Positions 1-9,311 of a stretch of DNA of 64,000 nt are shown here, piece after piece (within the stretch, counting starts at the first letter, position 1; every line of letters begins with the position of its first letter). The notes beneath the pieces are model-generated. The model was not told where the DNA came from and searched no databases. It was given only the letters and a program-made list of their open reading frames with translations. Made by a program: the position numbers and the translations under genes. The stretch is from Bartonella grahamii ATCC 700132. GTDB taxonomy: Bacteria > Pseudomonadota > Alphaproteobacteria > Rhizobiales > Rhizobiaceae. Location of the stretch: assembly GCF_000518085.1 (NCBI RefSeq), contig NZ_JACX01000001.1:124001-188000 (forward strand), in the 5' to 3' direction.

Positions 1-1687
1 CTGTTTCAATCTGTCCTTTTTCTTCAGCTGATACTTTATCGCCATATTCATTGAGTGACTTTTCAGTTGAATGAATAAGAGCTTCCGCTTGATTTCTAGC
101 TTCAACACCTTCACGGCGTTTTTTATCCTCAGCTGCATGCTCTTCCGCATCCTGTACCATTTTTTCAATATCAGCATCACTTAAACCACCTGATGCCTGA
201 ATACGAATTTGATGCTCTTTACCAGTTCCCTTATCTTTGGCCGAAACATTAACAATACCATTCGCATCAATATCAAAAGTAACTTCAATTTGAGGTATAC
301 CACGTGGTGCTGGAGGAATACCAACAAGATCAAATTGAGCCAATAACTTATTATCGCTCGCCATTTCCCGTTCACCTTGGAAAACACGAATAGTCACAGC
401 ACTCTGGTTATCATCAGCTGTTGAAAAAACTTGAGATTTTTTTGTTGGGATAGTGGTATTACGCTCAATGAGACGTGTGAAAACACCACCCAAGGTTTCG
501 ATCCCCAAGGATAAAGGTGTTACATCTAGAAGCAAAACGTCTTTGACATCGCCTTGCAATACACCTCCTTGAATGGCAGCACCCATTGCAACAACTTCAT
601 CAGGATTAACGCCTTTGTGTGGATCCTTACCAAAGAAGCTTTGCACGACTTGCTGAATCTTGGGCATACGTGTCATACCACCCACTAAAACAACTTCGTC
701 AATCTCACCGGCCTTTAATCCAGCATCTTTTAACGCAGCTTTACAAGGCTCGATGGTGCGCTGCACTAAATCGTCAACCAGAGATTCAAATTTTGCCCGA
801 GTCAATTTCATTGTTAAGTGCTTGGGACCTGATTGATCTGCCGTGATAAATGGTAAATTGATTTCTGTTTGCTGTGACGAAGAAAGCTCAATTTTTGCTT
901 TTTCTGCCGCTTCTTTTAAGCGCTGTAAAGCTAATTTATCATTTTTCAGATCAATTCCTTGCTCTTTCTTAAACTCATCGGCAAAATAACCGACCAAGCG
1001 CATATCAAAGTCTTCACCCCCTAAAAACGTATCTCCATTGGTTGATTTAACTTCAAAAACGCCATCTCCAATTTCAAGTACTGAAATATCAAATGTACCA
1101 CCACCAAGGTCGTAAACAGCAATTGTTTTTCCGTCTTTTTTGTCCAAACCATAAGCTAAAGCAGCAGCAGTGGGCTCATTAATAATCCGTAAAACTTCAA
1201 GTCCAGCAATTTTACCCGCATCTTTAGTCGCTTGACGTTGCGCATCATTAAAATAAGCAGGAACAGTAATAACCGCTTGTTCAACTTTTTCACCCAGATA
1301 AGATTCTGCTGTTTCCTTCATCTTTTGCAAAATCATAGCTGAAATTTGCGATGGAGAATATTTCTTACCCGCTTCTTCAACCCATGCATCACCATTGTCA
1401 CCTTTAACAATTTTATAAGGCACAAGTGCTTTATCTTTTTCAACCATAGGATCATCAAAACGACGCCCTATCAAACGTTTAACTGCAAAAACTGTCCCTT
1501 CGGGATTTGTTACCGCCTGCCGTTTAGCAGGCTGTCCAACAAGCCGCTCTCCCCCATCAGTAAAGGCAACAACGGAAGGTGTTGTTCGTGCTCCTTCTGA
1601 GTTCTCGATAACCTTTGCGTTTTTGCCATCCATAACAGCCACACAAGAGTTCGTTGTCCCCAAATCAATACCAATTACTTTTGCCAT
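1..1687 (-). CDS. dnaK: Molecular chaperone DnaK (Hsp70), 5' part; 3' end outside window
   Basis: ATP-dependent Hsp70 chaperone of the cytoplasm; it folds and refolds clients together with DnaJ and the exchange factor GrpE (encoded at 9312-9974). Translation of the minus strand begins [20 protein letters not shown], the Hsp70 phosphate-1 motif, and runs without a stop to the window edge, giving about 562 of the usual 630-640 residues. Further Hsp70 signatures are visible: [14 protein letters not shown] near residue 200, [13 protein letters not shown] near residue 340, and the substrate-binding domain ending in the helical lid. The start is preceded by GGAGA eight or so bases upstream. A sigma-32-like promoter lies about 150 bases upstream. 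The missing C-terminal lid, and probably dnaJ, should lie to the left of the window. Identification is certain. Confidence 0.97.
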   Translation of the reverse strand, partial: MAKVIGIDLGTTNSCVAVMDGKNAKVIENSEGARTTPSVVAFTDGGERLVGQPAKRQAVTNPEGTVFAVKRLIGRRFDDPMVEKDKALVPYKIVKGDNGDAWVEEAGKKYSPSQISAMILQKMKETAESYLGEKVEQAVITVPAYFNDAQRQATKDAGKIAGLEVLRIINEPTAAALAYGLDKKDGKTIAVYDLGGGTFDISVLEIGDGVFEVKSTNGDTFLGGEDFDMRLVGYFADEFKKEQGIDLKNDKLALQRLKEAAEKAKIELSSSQQTEINLPFITADQSGPKHLTMKLTRAKFESLVDDLVQRTIEPCKAALKDAGLKAGEIDEVVLVGGMTRMPKIQQVVQSFFGKDPHKGVNPDEVVAMGAAIQGGVLQGDVKDVLLLDVTPLSLGIETLGGVFTRLIERNTTIPTKKSQVFSTADDNQSAVTIRVFQGEREMASDNKLLAQFDLVGIPPAPRGIPQIEVTFDIDANGIVNVSAKDKGTGKEHQIRIQASGGLSDADIEKMVQDAEEHAAEDKKRREGVEARNQAEALIHSTEKSLNEYGDKVSAEEKGQIET

Positions 1688-1832
1688 ATTATAATCTCCA
1701 TTCAGCAAGCTACCTCAACCTTCATAAAGCATCTTTTTAAGACAGCTCCTCATAACACTCAAAGCCCATACATTGCTTCAAGCAACATAAAATAATAAAA
1801 AATTGCAAGTCGCAATAAGCCTTGCTGCCTCG

Positions 1833-1862
1833 TATATAAGAACAGGCTTTTATTGCTACAAG
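1833..1862 (-). promoter_or_regulatory. Sigma-32 (RpoH)-type promoter of dnaK
   Basis: Reading the minus strand, CTTG (1862-1859) is followed by an 18-base spacer and CTTATATA (1840-1833). This matches the alphaproteobacterial RpoH consensus, CTTG-N17/18-CYTATNT. It would give a leader of roughly 140 bases before the dnaK start at 1687. The match and spacing are seen directly; RpoH control is inferred from the family consensus and the gene identity. Confidence 0.7.
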
Positions 1863-2284
1863 AGAATAATGAGAGAAACATCTCCAAAATAAAAAATTTA
1901 TTTTAAAATAGGCGCTTTAATGACCCATAAATACCATATTTATGAGAAACTTGAGATCATAATATATTTTTCTTGCAATTCTCAGTAAATACATCTTTCT
2001 ATAAAAATTAAAAAAACAAAAGAGTGCTTGCACTCTCGCTCTTGATCTTCTCATCATTAATAAAATTATACTCACGTAAAAACTTTTTAAAAGGCGAATA
2101 ATTTATATCACGAATATTATAAATTTTCCTTGGACTAAAATAGTCATCATATCTAATACTCATATCAGTAGAGGTATTATCTATCGATCTCCTTTCAAAA
2201 ATTCTCCTTTTAACGGTCTCATTGTTTACTGCTATTTGAAAGATGTGTTTTAAACTCACCTAAAGCGTTTTTTCTTAACTGTAT

Positions 2285-2500
2285 AATTTTGAACTTGAAA
2301 ATATATAAAAATGCCTCTGTATAAATGCTTTAAAATACCAAGAGCTGTCGTAATATTAAAAATTGGTAAAGTAGTTGATGATTTCTCTGTGTTATATCTT
2401 TATTAAGTAAAATAGTAGTGCATCATAGATTTTATACCATTTACAAACACTATTATGAGATGAACACGGAAGCGTTAAGAGGTGTGTTGTCATTGTAAAC
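2285..2500 (+). pseudogene. Decayed P4-type integrase fragment (copy 1)
   Basis: Part of the dispersed intergenic family described under findings. The bases around 2433-2495 translate as YTIYKHYYEMNTEALRGVLS. This aligns with the YTIHGRRREMGLGALRNVSL stretch typical of the N-terminal domain of P4-type tyrosine recombinases. Upstream, 2324-2368 matches the conserved 'aagagctgtcg-aatatt' stretch of the other copies. No continuous reading frame remains. Assignment rests on comparison with the longer copies at 13.6, 22.7 and 33.1 kb. Confidence 0.55.
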
Positions 2501-2655
2501 CTTATTGTCTTCCTTTAAAATCAAAGAATTCTATGATTTTTATTCTCATATTCAAATCAATTTCATTTTAGCATTTCTTTCTTTTATTTTAAATAAAAGC
2601 TCTGCTAAAATAAAAAGTTATTCAAAGTGTGAATCTTATGAAGGAGGGTAAATCA

Positions 2656-3210
2656 ATGATGACATCTATTATTAAGAAAATAACAAATCTTATCTTTAAG
2701 AATATAATAAATACACAATATCCATACAAAAAGGTTATCATAAATATCGTGTGTGCTCTTCTCTTTGCTGGTATAACCCTGCCTGCAGGTGCTCAGCAAT
2801 ATCAACTTGGCGACATAGAAATTCTCAATCCTTGGACACGCGAAACACCTAGAGGTATAAGAGTTGGTAGCGGTTATCTCTACATTATTAATCACAGTAA
2901 TACCCCAGACCGTTTGGTTTCTATTTCCACAAACGGAGTAAAAAAAACAGAGATACACTCCATGGCTGTCGTTAATGATATTATGAAAATGGAAAAAATG
3001 CACAATGGCATTGAAATTCCGGGAAATGGCGAAATCACGCTTAAGCCTGGCGGTGATCATATTATGTTTATGGGGCTTTCACAACCATTCAAGTTAGGTG
3101 ATAAAATTAGCGCAAAATTGACATTTGAGAAAGCAGGAACGATTGATGTTGATTTCTCTGTAAACGCTATGAAAGCACCATCACCTTCTAAATCCTCTCC
3201 TAGCCACTAA
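2656..3210 (+). CDS. Periplasmic copper chaperone, PCu(A)C family
   Basis: Exported copper(I)-binding protein of the PCuAC (DUF461) family, which hands copper to cytochrome oxidase in the periplasm. The product is 184 residues: a charged N-terminus, a hydrophobic segment ending in a PAGAQ-type signal peptidase site near residues 31-46, and then the beta-sandwich domain. The copper motif H(M)X10M...HXM is visible as HSM...MKMEKM followed by GGDHIMFMGL. The start at 2656 is chosen because AAGGAGGG (2641-2648) sits seven bases ahead; an in-frame ATG at 2629 lies upstream of that ribosome site and is unlikely. The C-terminus is rich in Ser and Pro. It is a single gene followed by a clear terminator; no SCO or oxidase gene is nearby. 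Confidence 0.85.
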   Translation: MMTSIIKKITNLIFKNIINTQYPYKKVIINIVCALLFAGITLPAGAQQYQLGDIEILNPWTRETPRGIRVGSGYLYIINHSNTPDRLVSISTNGVKKTEIHSMAVVNDIMKMEKMHNGIEIPGNGEITLKPGGDHIMFMGLSQPFKLGDKISAKLTFEKAGTIDVDFSVNAMKAPSPSKSSPSH

Positions 3211-3242
3211 GCTCCTTTTTTATAATACACACTCTTAAAATG

Positions 3243-3280
3243 AAGAAGCGTGAAATTTTTGTACGCTTCTTTATTTTTTG
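3243..3280 (+). terminator. Rho-independent terminator after the copper chaperone gene
   Basis: A 9-bp stem, AAGAAGCGT (3243-3251) with ACGCTTCTT (3263-3271), is followed by a T-rich run. It lies 32 bases past the stop codon of the plus-strand gene. Confidence 0.75.
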
Positions 3281-3318
3281 TTTAATGCCATCAGTAAAAA
3301 ATTCTCCCCTTTGATGAA

Positions 3319-3774
3319 TTAACTATGGTCAATTTCAGGAATACGTAAAACTTGTCCAGGATAAATTTTATCGGGAGATTTTAGCATTGGCTTATTGGCT
3401 TCAAAAATAAACGTGTTTTTATTACCTTGCCCTTTTCCATAAACCTCTTCAGCAATTTTCCAAAGATTATCACCAGATTTAACCTCATAAAAGCGAGAAG
3501 GTTTTCTGGGCGTTGTATCTATAACCTTTAATTGATCAACATCTACAGAAGAGATACCTTGTGAATTGCCAACAACCAGCAGTGCTTTTTCAAGTGTTTC
3601 CCTGTCTGGAACTTCACCACTTAAAATAGCTTTACCGTCTTCAACTTGAATATTTACTTTTTCTGTACCGAGTTGAAAATGATCAAATGCTGTCTTAAAA
3701 TCTTTTTCTTTTGGTTCATGGTCCCCAATACCTAACTTTTCCCCTACAGTTTTAATAAAATTAAAAAATCCCAT
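3319..3774 (-). CDS. BON-LysM domain protein (Kbp/YgaU-like)
   Basis: A 151-residue protein with a BON domain (about residues 35-85, containing KAILSGEVPDRETLEKALLV) followed by a C-terminal LysM domain (about 98-147, YEVKSGDNLWKIAEEVYG ... IYPGQVLRIP). This is the architecture of the Kbp/YgaU family, whose E. coli member is a cytoplasmic potassium-binding protein; the role here is inferred from that. There is no signal peptide. The ATG at 3774 is preferred over a longer frame starting at 3852 because AAAGGAGG lies immediately upstream, and because the protein then begins MGFFNFIKTVGEKLG, as is usual in the family. It stands alone and converges with the copper chaperone gene. Confidence 0.85.
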   Translation of the reverse strand: MGFFNFIKTVGEKLGIGDHEPKEKDFKTAFDHFQLGTEKVNIQVEDGKAILSGEVPDRETLEKALLVVGNSQGISSVDVDQLKVIDTTPRKPSRFYEVKSGDNLWKIAEEVYGKGQGNKNTFIFEANKPMLKSPDKIYPGQVLRIPEIDHS

Positions 3775-4160
3775 TACAACCTCCTTTCGTGTAGCAGAAA
3801 CAAATTTTTGTGCATATATTGCCACATTCTTTTCTTTGCTCTTAAAACACATAGGCAGATTTTCTAAACTTCAACAATCAAAACTATACCTGTTCAATTA
3901 TGGGACAAATACAATAATCAACTTGGTAATAAACCTTGATAAAAAAAGCCTTTATGAAAATTTTCTCTCAAACGAAGGGATCTTAATAGACGTAGAAACA
4001 TTATAAATTATGAAAGCAAAACAAGATTTTACAGTAATGACAAAAGGTTTTTTACTTTGCTACAATTTGTATCATATTTGTTTTGCAAAAAAAATATGAA
4101 CTCCCATATAAATAAGTGTGGGTAATTTGCTACCACAGCAATAGAAAGGTCTAAGAAACC
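3775..4160. other. Divergent intergenic region upstream of batR
   Basis: A+T-rich, 386 bases between the BON-LysM gene (minus) and batR (plus). It must contain both promoters, but I see no unambiguous -35/-10 pair, operator or hairpin. Confidence 0.4.
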
Positions 4161-4883
4161 ATGAAAGATACACCAACAATCACACAAACGATTGTACTTG
4201 TTGATGATGATCGCAATATTTTGACGTCTTTATCTTTTGCGCTTGAGACAGAAGGCTATCGAGTTGAAAGCTATACAGATGGAGCATCTGCACTCAAGGG
4301 TCTCACTCTTCACCCTCCACACTTAGCTATTTTTGATATTAAAATGCCCCGAATGGATGGGATGGAACTCTTGCGTCGTTTACGTCAAAAATCTGATCTT
4401 CCAGTTATTTTTCTTACCTCTAAAGATGATGAAATTGATGAATTATTTGGTCTCAAAATGGGAGCTGATGATTTTATTACTAAACCTTTCTCCCAACGTC
4501 TTCTCATTGAACGCGTGCAAGCTATTTTGCGCCGTTCTAATGCACGTAACCAACCACTTTCTACAGGAACTTCTTCCACCTCTTCTCTCAAACGTGGAGA
4601 TCTTGTGATGGATCAAGAACGCCACACCTGTACATGGAAAGATAAACCTGTTATTTTAACCGTTACGGAGTTTTTGATTCTGCAAACCTTAGCACAAAGA
4701 CCAGGAGTTGTAAAAAGTCGTGATGCTTTAATGGATGCTGCCTATAGTGATCAAGTCTACGTAGATGATCGCACCATTGATAGTCACATTAAACGTCTGC
4801 GTAAAAAGTTTAAACAAGTGGATGATGATTTTGCAATGATTGAAACACTTTATGGTGTAGGTTATCGTTTCCACGAGGTATAA
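4161..4883 (+). CDS. batR: Response regulator BatR (ChvI family)
   Basis: OmpR-class transcriptional regulator, 240 residues. The receiver domain (about 10-125) has the acidic pocket DDD at 15-17, the phospho-acceptor Asp59 in [10 protein letters not shown], Thr86 and Lys108 in TKPF. A winged-helix DNA-binding domain follows (about 145-238, ending in [11 protein letters not shown]). Order and sequence match ChvI of rhizobia and BatR of Bartonella, where BatR/BatS respond to host-like pH and activate virulence genes such as VirB/D4; that role is from the literature on the family. The sensor kinase gene starts 39 bases downstream, and the gene stands at the head of the batRS-hprK-EIIA-HPr run. 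Confidence 0.93.
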   Translation: MKDTPTITQTIVLVDDDRNILTSLSFALETEGYRVESYTDGASALKGLTLHPPHLAIFDIKMPRMDGMELLRRLRQKSDLPVIFLTSKDDEIDELFGLKMGADDFITKPFSQRLLIERVQAILRRSNARNQPLSTGTSSTSSLKRGDLVMDQERHTCTWKDKPVILTVTEFLILQTLAQRPGVVKSRDALMDAAYSDQVYVDDRTIDSHIKRLRKKFKQVDDDFAMIETLYGVGYRFHEV

Positions 4884-4922
4884 AACTACTTTGTCGCAAA
4901 AATTTGAACGGCAATCAAATCG

Positions 4923-6707
4923 ATGACAGACAATTCTCAACTGGAAACTTTACAAAAAACAACCGTTAATGGTACATCCTCAACGCCATTTCTTATGTTT
5001 GCCCGTTTGCATCTCCGAACACAACGTCTCTTTAGACAATTGCTTTTTTCCAGCCTCACACGTCGCATTGTTATATTAAACATTGCTGCCCTTGCCATTT
5101 TAGTTACAGGCATTTTATACCTTAACCAATTTCGCGATGGTTTAATTGAAGCAAAAATTAAAAGTTTATGTACCCAAGGAAAAATTATTGCTGGGGCTAT
5201 TGCTGCTTCCGCAACAGTAGATACAAATTCTATCCTCATTGATCCCCAAAAACTCTTAGAGTTACAGACTGGTGAAAGCGTTACACCCGCCCCTCAATCA
5301 ACCGATTCTTGGGATTTCCCTATTAACCCTGAGCAAGTTGCCCCTCTTTTACGGCGTCTCATCACACCTAAAACGACAAGAGCACGTATCTATGATCGTG
5401 ATGCTACTCTCCTTCTTGATTCGCGCGTTCTTTATTCTAGTGGAGAAGTTTTTAGTTATGATTTACCCCCACTTAAAACAGAACAAAGCATGTGGGATCG
5501 CCTTACTTCATGGTATTCAAGCACATTTTATGGCAAAGGTATTGCTCTTGACAGAGAACAAACAAAAACCAGTGGTATTGCTTATCCAGAAGTGTACCGC
5601 GCATTAAACGGATCTCTTGCTACGGCTAAAAGACGCAACAGACAAGGTCAATTAATTGTTTCTGTTGCCGTTCCTGTGCAACGCTATCGCGCAGTGGTTG
5701 GAGCTCTTCTTCTTTCAACCACTGGTTCTGATATTGATAACATTGTAAAAGGTGAAAGACTGGTTATCTTTAAAGTTTTTGCCGTTGTAGGCAGCGTACT
5801 TTTGGTTCTTTCTCTCTTTTTGGCCCATACGATTGCCCATCCATTAAGTAAATTATCTGCCTCGGCTAATCGAGTGCGTAATGGCAATAATCAGCGTGTA
5901 GAAATTCCTGATTTTTCAATGCGTGAAGATGAAATTGGTCACCTTTCAACCTCTATTCGTGATATGACTAATGCCCTTTATATGCGTATTGAAACCATTG
6001 AACGCTTTGCTGCTGATGTAAGCCACGAATTAAAAAATCCTCTCACCTCTCTACGCAGTGCTGTTGAAACGCTCCCTCTGGCTAAAAATGAAGAAGCACA
6101 AGAGAAATTGCTTGAAATTATTCAACATGATGTGCGCCGTCTTGATCGGTTGATTACAGATATTTCTGATGCATCGCGGCTCGATGCAGAGCTTGCACGA
6201 GAAACCGCAGAGATTGTTGATATGACACCGCTTTTGGAAAGTCTTGTTCATGCTGTTCAGGAAGTGTATCGTAATACGCAAACCATTGATATAAGCCTTA
6301 ATATTGTCCCACGTCCTCATGGAAAAGCCTATCTTGTATTGGGACATGAACTCCGTTTAGGGCAAGTGATTTCAAATCTTCTTGAAAATGCACGTTCTTT
6401 TATTCCTCGTAATCGTGGCAAAATTTGCATTACTATGAAAAGTCATGCTTCAACCCTTATTTTAACCATTGAAGATAATGGCCCAGGTATTCGTTCAGAA
6501 AATATTGAACGCATTTTTGAGCGTTTTTATACAGATCGACCAAACGAAGATGCTTTTGGACAAAACTCTGGACTTGGACTTTCTATTAGTCGGCAAATCA
6601 TCGAAGCTCATAATGGGACAATTACAGCCGAAAATATTATTGATTCTACACTTGGGAAGTGTAAAACTGGTGCACGTTTTATTATTATGCTTCCCCTCGC
6701 TAAATAA
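4923..6707 (+). CDS. batS: Sensor histidine kinase BatS (ChvG family)
   Basis: Membrane sensor kinase partner of BatR, 594 residues. The order seen is: a cytoplasmic N-terminus, a first membrane helix (about 48-66), a periplasmic sensor region of about 200 residues (ChvG/stimulus-sensing domain type), a second helix (about 280-303), a HAMP linker, the H-box with His368 in ADVSHELKNPLTSLRS, the N-box NLLENARSF, the G1 box EDNGPGI and the G2 box GLGLSI. All catalytic motifs are intact. In rhizobia ChvG is held inactive by periplasmic ExoR; I see no exoR in this window. The next gene, hprK, begins 23 bases after the stop, so the five genes may be co-transcribed, at least in part. Confidence 0.93.
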   Translation: MTDNSQLETLQKTTVNGTSSTPFLMFARLHLRTQRLFRQLLFSSLTRRIVILNIAALAILVTGILYLNQFRDGLIEAKIKSLCTQGKIIAGAIAASATVDTNSILIDPQKLLELQTGESVTPAPQSTDSWDFPINPEQVAPLLRRLITPKTTRARIYDRDATLLLDSRVLYSSGEVFSYDLPPLKTEQSMWDRLTSWYSSTFYGKGIALDREQTKTSGIAYPEVYRALNGSLATAKRRNRQGQLIVSVAVPVQRYRAVVGALLLSTTGSDIDNIVKGERLVIFKVFAVVGSVLLVLSLFLAHTIAHPLSKLSASANRVRNGNNQRVEIPDFSMREDEIGHLSTSIRDMTNALYMRIETIERFAADVSHELKNPLTSLRSAVETLPLAKNEEAQEKLLEIIQHDVRRLDRLITDISDASRLDAELARETAEIVDMTPLLESLVHAVQEVYRNTQTIDISLNIVPRPHGKAYLVLGHELRLGQVISNLLENARSFIPRNRGKICITMKSHASTLILTIEDNGPGIRSENIERIFERFYTDRPNEDAFGQNSGLGLSISRQIIEAHNGTITAENIIDSTLGKCKTGARFIIMLPLAK

Positions 6708-6730
6708 ATCTTTTATCCAAAGTAAAAGGC

Positions 6731-7195
6731 ATGAAAACAAAATGTGAAATACTCCACGCAAATTGCCTTCAATTGGGCGGCAAGGGCCTGTTAATTATAG
6801 GCCCATCGGGATCAGGAAAATCAACCATTACCCTTTCTTTGCTCGACCGTGCTGAGTGGTCAAAACGTGAAGCGAAGCTTATTAGTGATGATTATACAAT
6901 GTTGCGTGCGGAAAATGGAAAGCTTCACGGATACACTCCTGATAATTTAGAGGGCGGTATCGAGATTCGTGGCGTTGGTCTTTATATGATAGAATTTGAA
7001 AAGCACACAACTATCGATTGTGTTATTTTTCTCGGTCCGGAATATGAACGTTTTTCCACAAATAAAACTTTCCAATTTGAAGATTTGCACATTCCTCTTT
7101 TAAAACTTCCCTCTCTTCGTGAAGCCGATTGTACAGCCATTTGTCAAGCTATTGAAGCATTTTTGTTTAGAAAAATATGGCAAAAATCTGTCTAA
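6731..7195 (+). CDS. hprK: HPr kinase/phosphorylase, short alphaproteobacterial form
   Basis: It phosphorylates and dephosphorylates HPr on a regulatory serine. At 154 residues it is only the C-terminal kinase domain, as is usual in Alphaproteobacteria, against about 310 residues in Firmicutes. Walker A, GPSGSGKST, lies at 24-32, and the SDDYTML and EGGIEIRGVGL segments correspond to conserved HprK motifs. It lies between batS and the EIIA gene, the standard rhizobial order. The substrates are the HPr encoded at 7746-8039 and its Ser54. Confidence 0.9.
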   Translation: MKTKCEILHANCLQLGGKGLLIIGPSGSGKSTITLSLLDRAEWSKREAKLISDDYTMLRAENGKLHGYTPDNLEGGIEIRGVGLYMIEFEKHTTIDCVIFLGPEYERFSTNKTFQFEDLHIPLLKLPSLREADCTAICQAIEAFLFRKIWQKSV

Positions 7196-7329
7196 TTTTT
7201 TTCTAAAGATAAAAAATCACAATTTTTGCCTTTTTTTTGCAAATTTTTCTTGGCAGCAAGACAAAGCCTTGTAAAATGTGTTTCCCACCAATATGGTCGG
7301 ATCTTATTAGTTAACAGGAGTTTGCGTAA

Positions 7330-7728
7330 ATGATTGGACTCGTGCTTGTAACGCACGGTGAGCTGGCTGTCGAATTTTTACATGCCGTGGAACATGTTGT
7401 TGGAGTACAAGAAAAGTTCGCAACAATATGCGTTTATCCCGATGACGATATAGATCAGCGCCGAGGTGATGTTATAGCCGCAGTAACCGATACAAATACG
7501 GATCATGGCGTCATCATATTAACAGATGTGTTCGGTGGAACACCATCGAATATAGCTATTCCTGCTATTGAAAAAGGACGCGTTGAAATGATTGCGGGTG
7601 TTAATTTGCCCATGCTTATTAAACTGATTTCTATTCGCAAATGTCCTGATATTTCATTATCAGACGCGTTAAGAATAGCACAAGAAGCAGGGCGTAAATA
7701 TATTAATGTACCAAGTATGATTTTATAG
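7330..7728 (+). CDS. PTS EIIA component, mannose family (ManX/PtsM type)
   Basis: A phosphocarrier of 132 residues. It begins MIGLVLVTHGELA, with the active-site His9 in the family motif VTHG, and carries TDVFGGTPSN around residue 60. In Alphaproteobacteria that lack sugar-transport EIIB/C partners this protein works in the regulatory PTS rather than in uptake, which is the likely role here. A good ribosome site (ACAGGAG) lies ahead of the start. The 134-base gap from hprK includes a T-rich stretch at 7196-7260 but no convincing terminator. The HPr gene follows after 17 bases. Confidence 0.9.
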   Translation: MIGLVLVTHGELAVEFLHAVEHVVGVQEKFATICVYPDDDIDQRRGDVIAAVTDTNTDHGVIILTDVFGGTPSNIAIPAIEKGRVEMIAGVNLPMLIKLISIRKCPDISLSDALRIAQEAGRKYINVPSMIL

Positions 7729-7745
7729 CGGATAATAAAATACCA

Positions 7746-8039
7746 ATGTTTTCCAAAGATACCCTCCCATGTATAAGTCGTCATTTCAATATCTGTAATA
7801 AACGTGGCTTGCATGCACGTGCTTCTGCAAAATTTGTACAAACCGTTGACAATTTTAATGTTACTGTTGAAGTTGAAAAGGATGGAAAAATCGTTGGTGG
7901 ATCATCAATTATGGGACTTATGATGTTAGCGGCTTCATCCGGTTGTAACCTCACCATTCGTGTTTCAGGACCAGAAGCAACAGATGCTCTTAATGCTCTT
8001 GAAAAGCTTATCAATAACAACTTTGGAGAAGAAAACTAG
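7746..8039 (+). CDS. ptsH: Phosphocarrier protein HPr
   Basis: Small PTS phosphocarrier, 97 residues. His23 in KRGLHARAS is the site phosphorylated by EI. Ser54 in GGSSIMGLMML is the regulatory site expected to be phosphorylated by HprK. The N-terminus has about ten residues more than the E. coli protein, as in other alphaproteobacterial HPr proteins. In rhizobia ahcY normally follows directly; here the run ends, and ahcY lies 40 kb away at 48320. Confidence 0.93.
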   Translation: MFSKDTLPCISRHFNICNKRGLHARASAKFVQTVDNFNVTVEVEKDGKIVGGSSIMGLMMLAASSGCNLTIRVSGPEATDALNALEKLINNNFGEEN

Positions 8040-8665
8040 CGCTTTCTCACCATAAATAAGGATGATGATTCTTAGAAAATAGGAACTTTCCATCATTATT
8101 TTGAATTTTAATTTCTCTTCCCACTTTTATACCAATATTCATATCCATTATGGATTGGCATAATTATCATAAATGTAAAAGCTTATAGTAATTTTATTAT
8201 ACTGGAGTTTTTCCTTCCTTTCCTAACATTATTTGATCAATTTGAATAGTTTTGCGTATTACGGCTATTACCCGACTTAATCGTATAATTAAATCTTTAC
8301 AGAAAAAGAGAACTCTTCACCTTGTATTAGAATATGCTTTATTTTAAGCTAAAGATAGATGTCAAAATAATTTAGCACATCAAAAATCTATCAACTTTTC
8401 TTATTTTCTGCTAAATTTGTAGTCTTTATAATACACAAGGAATCTTCCATTGCACATCATTGTGATACAGCTCATGAAAACGCAATTCTTATCGATATCA
8501 TAGCCATTTTTTTAAACGAATAAGCTTTGTACGCTCATAATTATAGTAAGCATTTTTTAGACATTCTTTTTCAATACTATTGCCTTATTTTCTATGGTAC
8601 ATGCCTCGCCTTTATTATCTATATTGTGTTTGGAATAGCATCTTTCATTATAAGGAGATAATATT
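8040..8665. other. Intergenic stretch after ptsH
   Basis: A+T-rich and without a credible reading frame. A faint resemblance to the dispersed integrase repeat around 8418-8465 is too weak to call. The last 20 bases carry the thpR ribosome site AAGGAGA. Nothing else is seen. Confidence 0.4.
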
Positions 8666-9205
8666 ATGGGTCGTCTATTTAGTGCCCTTCAGATTCCTCA
8701 ACAAACAACACAACAACTTGTATCGTTGCAAAATGGCTTACCAAAAGCGCAATGGATCAACCCGCAAAATTTTCACGTCACCTTATCTTTTTTCGGTGAA
8801 GTTGAAAGTGCTACCGCAGATGCACTTATGCACGCCTTTGATACAATAAAGCTCTCTCCTTTTATGCTACAAATAGATGGTTTTGAAGTTTTTGGTTCAG
8901 AAAATGCTCCCCATTCTCTTGTGGTTCGCATTGAACCTTGTGAAAAGCTTAATCTTTTACATGAAAAGATGCAATATATCCGGAATAAATTAGAGTTAAA
9001 GCCTGATGAAAGACAATTTATTCCGCATATTACTCTTGCACGAATATTTGATATCAATCTTGAAGATCTTTCTTCTTATCTATCTTTTCAAGATGATTTT
9101 TTTATCCCTCCTTTTGAGGTCGATCACTTTGTTTTATTTTCATCGTCATCTCCCTCAAGTGAGTCCGTGTATCTTATAAAAGGAAGTTGGTCACTTCAAA
9201 GATAA
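8666..9205 (+). CDS. thpR: RNA 2',3'-cyclic phosphodiesterase (ThpR/LigT)
   Basis: 2H-phosphoesterase that opens 2',3'-cyclic phosphates at RNA ends, 179 residues. Both catalytic HxTx motifs are present and spaced as expected: HVTL at residue 37 and HITL at residue 121. The family start, GRLFSALQIP, follows a strong ribosome site (AAGGAGATAATATT). A hairpin overlaps the stop codon; see the terminator entry. Neighbour genes have no evident functional link. Confidence 0.9.
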   Translation: MGRLFSALQIPQQTTQQLVSLQNGLPKAQWINPQNFHVTLSFFGEVESATADALMHAFDTIKLSPFMLQIDGFEVFGSENAPHSLVVRIEPCEKLNLLHEKMQYIRNKLELKPDERQFIPHITLARIFDINLEDLSSYLSFQDDFFIPPFEVDHFVLFSSSSPSSESVYLIKGSWSLQR

Positions 9206-9228
9206 AAGGGTGTTTATAACACCCTTTA
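9204..9228 (-). terminator. Hairpin terminator at the thpR/grpE convergence
   Basis: A perfect 10-bp stem, AAAGGGTGTT (9205-9214) and AACACCCTTT (9218-9227), with a 3-base loop. On the minus strand it is followed by TTTTATCTTT, so it best terminates grpE. It overlaps the last base of the thpR stop codon, so it may also affect the thpR transcript end. Confidence 0.65.
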
Positions 9229-9311
9229 AAAACTCTTTGAGAAAAGACCTCATATATGTGTAATTGCAGGGAATACTGCATTTTATGTTGGAGATTTATT
9301 ATTGATGTGTT

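Larger units (their letters stand above)
1688..2655. other. Intergenic stretch dnaK / copper chaperone
   Basis: It holds the dnaK leader and promoter, then A+T-rich sequence with one unassigned minus-strand reading frame (2008-2259, 83 codons, GTG start, weak ribosome site, no recognisable domain). After that comes a short plus-strand integrase remnant (about 2285-2500), listed separately. I see no RNA gene. The unassigned frame is more likely fortuitous than a gene. Confidence 0.5.

Noticed and set aside
2008-2259. 83-codon minus-strand frame between dnaK and the copper chaperone gene
   Set aside because: GTG start, weak ribosome site, no recognisable family, in an A+T-rich gap of decaying sequence; not called as a gene.
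5684-5887. Opposite-strand and out-of-frame open frames inside dnaK, batS, tamB, addA, addB, gyrB and others
   Set aside because: Each lies wholly within a well-identified gene and has no family features of its own.
7196-7329. T-rich tract with partial TTGC/GCAA pairing between hprK and the EIIA gene as a terminator
   Set aside because: The stem is too short and interrupted; the genes may still be co-transcribed.
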